Positions 6,162-9,017 of a stretch of 9,017 nt of DNA are shown piece after piece. The notes below the pieces were generated by a model. That model did not search any database, was not told where the DNA came from, and saw only the letters and a program-made list of their open reading frames with translations. The stretch's first letter is position 1. Each line of letters starts with the position of its first letter. This DNA comes from Verrucomicrobiota bacterium. GTDB taxonomy: Bacteria > Verrucomicrobiota > Verrucomicrobiia > Verrucomicrobiales > Verrucomicrobiaceae. Location: contig JAEYUU010000413.1 in NCBI GenBank assembly GCA_023429545.1, forward strand, positions 1 through 9,017, read 5' to 3'. A program made the translations under genes and the position numbers.

Positions 6162-8012
6162 ATGTTATCAAAAATGCCCCACCGCTATCTCGCCCTTCTG
6201 CTTTTCTGCTGCGGTGCCGTTTTTGCCGTGGCACCCATTCTTTCGGCCCAGTCCGAGATTCAGAAGGTTCGGGTGAATCTTGATCCGCTGATGGCTTTCC
6301 CGGCGTTGTGGGAGAAGACACCGGACACGCTGGCCGGGCTCTTCGTGCAGGCTGGGTTCAAGAGCAGCCCGCACTACCATTGGGTTGGCCGAAAAGAGGG
6401 CGCGAAGGAGATCGCAATCTTCGACCGGAAGCCGTTCACCAATGTTGACGCGGACATCAGCATCTTCGGAGGCAAGGTGCCGGTGGAGTCCGCGGCGGTA
6501 TCCTTTGCCGGTGGCAAAGCTGTGCGTCTTGTCATCAACCTGGCAGTACCCGGAGGCAGCGTGGCGCAGGAGTCCTCGGAGGTGGAGCAGGCGCGGGCCA
6601 CTGCGGAGAGTTCCCTGGGAGCCATGCTGGCTTCTGCACCGGTGGCGCAGCCGCAACTCCGCGGCTTCAAGGGTGAAAAGGGATTGCAGTCCCAGGTCTG
6701 GCGAAATGCGAGTGCCGTCGCGGTGCTTGATCACAGTGCAGAAAAGAAAGTGCTGCGTATTTCTTTCGCTCCCGCCAGCGCGGATCCAGTGCTGCTGGCT
6801 GGCTATCCTGTGCAGCAACTCATCACGAATGAACCCCAGTTCTTTCTCAACCTGGATCCGCTGCTGTCATTGCCCGCCTTGTGGTCACTGACCCCGGAGA
6901 GGGTGGAGTCGGTATTTGCCATGCCGGGCGGACAGGACTCCCCGTACTACCAGTGGCTGACCACGGACAAGTCCGGCGTGCGCTTTTCACGACGTCCCTT
7001 CAGCAATGTGGAAGTCGATCTCAGGGTGTTTGATGGCAGCGTGCCCGTGGATGAAGCGGTGATTGAGTTCAGCAAGGGCAAGGCCACCAAAGTCACAGTG
7101 TCCCTGTACAATCGCGGTGACAGTGGCGAGGTCGCGGCAGGGGAGTTTGATCGGCGCTACAAGACGGCCGGGGTGGCGGTTGGCAAATGGCTCGGCGTGC
7201 GCCCCATCGAGCGGCGCCCGGGCGCGCAATCGGCGGTGAAGATTGGTGGGTGGGCGTGGAACGCACCCTCTGCCCTTGCTGCGCTGGAGTACAATGCGGG
7301 CGCGCTGGAAGGCGGCCAGCCGGAATTCCTGCGCCTGCGACTGGCCGCTCCGGGTGAGCGGGAAACATTTGCCAGCGAGACGGGCCAGAGCATCCGCCGC
7401 ACGGCGCTGGGAAAGGCCGAGCTGCCCAGGTTTGTGAAGCGCGAGAAGAATGGCGATGTCTTCATCGGCGAGGTGCCCATGGTGGATCAGGGCGCCAAGG
7501 GCTACTGCGTGGTGGCCTCCTGCCAGCGGCTCTTCGGCTATCTCCGGATCCCCTGTGATCAGCACGAGATCGCTCAGATTGCCGGATCTGATGCGGAGAG
7601 CGGGACCAACTCGCTCGACATGGAGGACGCGCTCAGGAAGATTGACAGCCGCTTCAAGGTGAACTTCAAGCCGCTCGGATATCGCCTGCGCAGTGGTGGC
7701 CTCGGCCTGCCCTATGGCAACCGCATGACGGAGGTCACCTTTGCCAAGTTCCAGAAGCAGATTGAAGACTTCACTTCCAAGGGGGTGCCATTGCTCTGGG
7801 CGCTGGAACTGGGACGCTTTCCCGAGGAGCCAGCCAATGCTGCCCAGGTGGGAGGGAACCACATGCGCCTCATCATCGGGTATAATCCGGGGAAGCAGCA
7901 ACTCATCTTCACGGACTCCTGGGGAGCTGGCCACGAGATGAAGCGCATGAGCCTGACGGACGCATTCAAGGCCACCCTGGCCATGTACGTGATCGAGCCC
8001 AAGGAGCACTGA
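6162..8012 (+). CDS. secreted C39/papain-like cysteine peptidase with duplicated N-terminal module
   Basis: I take the ATG at 6162 (616 aa) because AAGGA (6149-6153) sits eight bases upstream and a signal peptide starts there: MPHRY, hydrophobic core 9-26, likely cleavage near LSA-Q (28-30). The longer frame from TTG 6132 would put ten extra residues before it. Two homologous modules follow, at about 36-202 and 227-394. Both contain NLDPL---PALW--TP, SP-Y-W, R-PF-NV--D---F-G-VPV and F--GKA. The C-terminal domain (about 420-616) carries a C39/papain-like site: oxyanion Gln443 and Cys449 in QGAKGYCVVAS, His567 in GGNHMRL, and Asp585 in FTDSWG. All four are present, so it is probably active, outside the cytoplasm. 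There is no ABC transporter or leader-peptide gene nearby, so bacteriocin maturation is unlikely. Substrate unknown. It is divergent from SulP, with RidA 70 bases downstream. Confidence 0.8.
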   Translation: MLSKMPHRYLALLLFCCGAVFAVAPILSAQSEIQKVRVNLDPLMAFPALWEKTPDTLAGLFVQAGFKSSPHYHWVGRKEGAKEIAIFDRKPFTNVDADISIFGGKVPVESAAVSFAGGKAVRLVINLAVPGGSVAQESSEVEQARATAESSLGAMLASAPVAQPQLRGFKGEKGLQSQVWRNASAVAVLDHSAEKKVLRISFAPASADPVLLAGYPVQQLITNEPQFFLNLDPLLSLPALWSLTPERVESVFAMPGGQDSPYYQWLTTDKSGVRFSRRPFSNVEVDLRVFDGSVPVDEAVIEFSKGKATKVTVSLYNRGDSGEVAAGEFDRRYKTAGVAVGKWLGVRPIERRPGAQSAVKIGGWAWNAPSALAALEYNAGALEGGQPEFLRLRLAAPGERETFASETGQSIRRTALGKAELPRFVKREKNGDVFIGEVPMVDQGAKGYCVVASCQRLFGYLRIPCDQHEIAQIAGSDAESGTNSLDMEDALRKIDSRFKVNFKPLGYRLRSGGLGLPYGNRMTEVTFAKFQKQIEDFTSKGVPLLWALELGRFPEEPANAAQVGGNHMRLIIGYNPGKQQLIFTDSWGAGHEMKRMSLTDAFKATLAMYVIEPKEH

Positions 8013-8054
8013 GCGCTTTTGCTGCGCAGAATCGAGCAATTTCCGCTTGGAAGA

Positions 8055-8081
8055 TGTGGAGAGACTTTTGTAGTCTCCACA
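8055..8081 (+). promoter_or_regulatory. strong hairpin abutting the RidA start codon
   Basis: TGTGGAGA (8055-8062) and TCTCCACA (8074-8081) are perfect 8-bp inverted repeats. Pairing can shift to a 10-bp stem: left arm 8055-8066 with a two-base bulge, right arm AGTCTCCACA at 8072-8081, loop TTTGT. The right arm ends one base before the ATG at 8083. The only ribosome-site-like string (GGAGAG, 8058-8063) lies inside the left arm, 19 bases from the ATG, which is too far to work when unfolded. It could be an operator dyad, a translational control element, or a 3'-end structure of the peptidase mRNA. It lacks the T-run of an intrinsic terminator. Confidence 0.5.
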
Positions 8082-8082
8082 C

Positions 8083-8568
8083 ATGTCTGCTGAATCCCGC
8101 ATCCTTGAATTGAATCTGGAACTCCCCGCCGCCCCCGTGCCGGTGGCCGTCTACAAGCCCGTCGTCATCGTGGGGAACCTGGCCTACGTGTCTGGCCACG
8201 GTCCGCTGCGTTCGGACGGCACACTTATTACCGGGCAGGTGGGCATGGACCTGACCCTGGCACAGGGCAAGGAGGCGGCCCGGCAGGTGGGACTGGCCAT
8301 CCTGGCCACGCTGAGGAAGCAGTTCGGCTCACTGGTCGCCGTGAAGCGTGTGGTGAAGCTCTTGGGCATGGTGAACTCCGCGCCGGATTTTTACGACCAT
8401 CCCAAGGTGATCAACGGATGCAGCGAACTTTTTGCGGAAGTCTGGGGCAAGGACAACGGCGTCGGCGCGCGCAGTGCTGTCGGCATGGGACCTCTGCCCG
8501 GAAACATTGCGGTGGAGATCGAAGGCATCTTTGAACTCGACATGCCCAAAGTGGAAATGCTGGAGTAG
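8083..8568 (+). CDS. RidA/YjgF/YER057c/UK114-family protein
   Basis: 161 residues; RidA proteins are usually 125-160. The pattern fits the subfamily that begins LPAAPVPVAVYKPVVIVGNLAYVSGHGPL (residues 15-42). Other conserved parts are GQVGMDLTLAQG (51-62), VKRVVKLLGMVNS (87-99), and ARSAVGMGPLPG followed by VEIEGIFE (129-151). The family forms trimers with active sites between subunits. The archetype hydrolyses reactive enamine/imine intermediates released by PLP enzymes; its conserved Arg corresponds to Arg130 here. Members of this subfamily have less certain substrates, so imine deaminase activity is inference. No PLP enzyme is adjacent. ATG 8083 is the first possible start, because the same frame has a TAG at 8071-8073. 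There is no normally spaced ribosome site; a hairpin occupies the leader. Confidence 0.9.
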   Translation: MSAESRILELNLELPAAPVPVAVYKPVVIVGNLAYVSGHGPLRSDGTLITGQVGMDLTLAQGKEAARQVGLAILATLRKQFGSLVAVKRVVKLLGMVNSAPDFYDHPKVINGCSELFAEVWGKDNGVGARSAVGMGPLPGNIAVEIEGIFELDMPKVEMLE

Positions 8569-8573
8569 GTGGA

Positions 8574-9017
8574 ATGGATTCCCACGAGTGGCCCGCGCGT
8601 CATCCCAGATGGATCGCGCTGGCGCTGCCTACTCTCCGCTACATCGGAGATGCCGATTCCGTGACGAACCGGCCCATCATCGTTACCAACGCGGACACCG
8701 CTGACTGTGTTATAGCGGTAGTCGCCGCCGTTGAAAATGTCGGCAAGGGTACCGTGAAATTCACCTCAGCGTTGACTGCGGGCGGCACCAACCCCGTGCA
8801 GCGTGTGCTCCACCTCGGTGACACTAACAATTGCGAAAATGAGATTTTAGCTACGCGGATGCCAGCCCGGCCTTCAGTAGCAAAATCGAGAAGGTTGGCA
8901 CGGGCAGATGGATTCTCACGGGCACCAGCACCTACTCAGGAGGCAGCAGCATTTCGGAGGGCACCCTGCAGCTCGGCAACGGAGGCGCCTCGGGGCATGG
9001 TGGGCACAGCGGACATC
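8574..9017 (+). pseudogene. fragment of an autotransporter-type beta-strand-repeat protein, frame-disrupted, 3' partial
   Basis: Starting five bases after the RidA stop, an ATG frame at 8574 stays open to the window edge (148 codons). It lacks a signal peptide and begins mid-repeat: LRYIGDADSVTNRPIIVTN and GKGTVKFTSALTAGG look like the middle of an autotransporter-associated beta-strand repeat. The expected continuation moves to another frame at 8855-8995 (ADASPAFSSKIEKVGTGRW, then ILTGTSTYSGG and EGTLQLGNGGASG). It returns to the first frame at 8997 (MVGTADI), as if one base, C8996, were extra. Intact members are long secreted or surface proteins with many such repeats. The missing N-terminus and two frame switches suggest a decaying remnant. 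Two sequencing errors in a larger gene would explain the frame switches but not the missing signal peptide. Confidence 0.6.

Noticed and set aside
6987..8102. Minus-strand open frame of 371 codons opposite the peptidase domain
   Set aside because: Antisense to a domain with intact catalytic residues; its composition is that of a reverse-strand shadow.

Overview
This GC-rich window most likely comes from a member of the Verrucomicrobiota, or at least of the PVC group. The main evidence is the incomplete gene at the right edge, which has the wording of autotransporter-associated beta-strand repeats (TYSGG...GTLQLGNGG). The first gene supports this: its GQTLDG...VWDIR...RLDL pattern is one I associate with large alpha/beta hydrolases of Planctomycetes and Verrucomicrobia. 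This placement rests on remembered family patterns, not on a search.

Layout, left to right. (1) Bases 2-763 hold the C-terminal part of an alpha/beta-hydrolase-like protein that begins outside the window. (2) Bases 764-1795 are a gene-poor kilobase. It holds what looks like a decayed fragment of a beta-propeller-type protein (about 874-1335), a 12-bp palindrome and a three-part inverted repeat. (3) Two plus-strand envelope genes follow: a membrane-anchored SGNH-hydrolase-like protein (1796-2905) and a small lipoprotein with an EF-hand-like loop and a proline-rich tail (2978-3517). (4) On the minus strand, facing them, is a two-gene operon: a SulP/SLC26 anion transporter with a STAS domain (5962-4412), then 17 bases later a tandem-domain universal stress protein (4393-3539). 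The convergent 3' ends share a hairpin at 3529-3545. (5) Divergent from the transporter is a secreted protein of about 616 aa (6162-8012). It has two copies of an N-terminal module and a C39/papain-like cysteine peptidase domain. (6) A RidA-family protein (8083-8568) follows, with a strong hairpin ending one base before its start codon. (7) From 8574 to the right edge lies a fragment of an autotransporter-type beta-strand-repeat protein. Its similarity switches reading frame and then switches back.

The genes do not form one pathway. The only clear functional unit is the SulP-Usp operon, in which anion transport sits next to a nucleotide-binding stress protein. The SGNH protein, lipoprotein and cysteine peptidase all carry export or membrane signals and would act in the cell envelope. 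The remnants at about 0.9-1.3 kb and 8.6-9.0 kb suggest gene decay on both sides of the intact block. I found no tRNA, rRNA, CRISPR array, transposase or classical T-tailed terminator.
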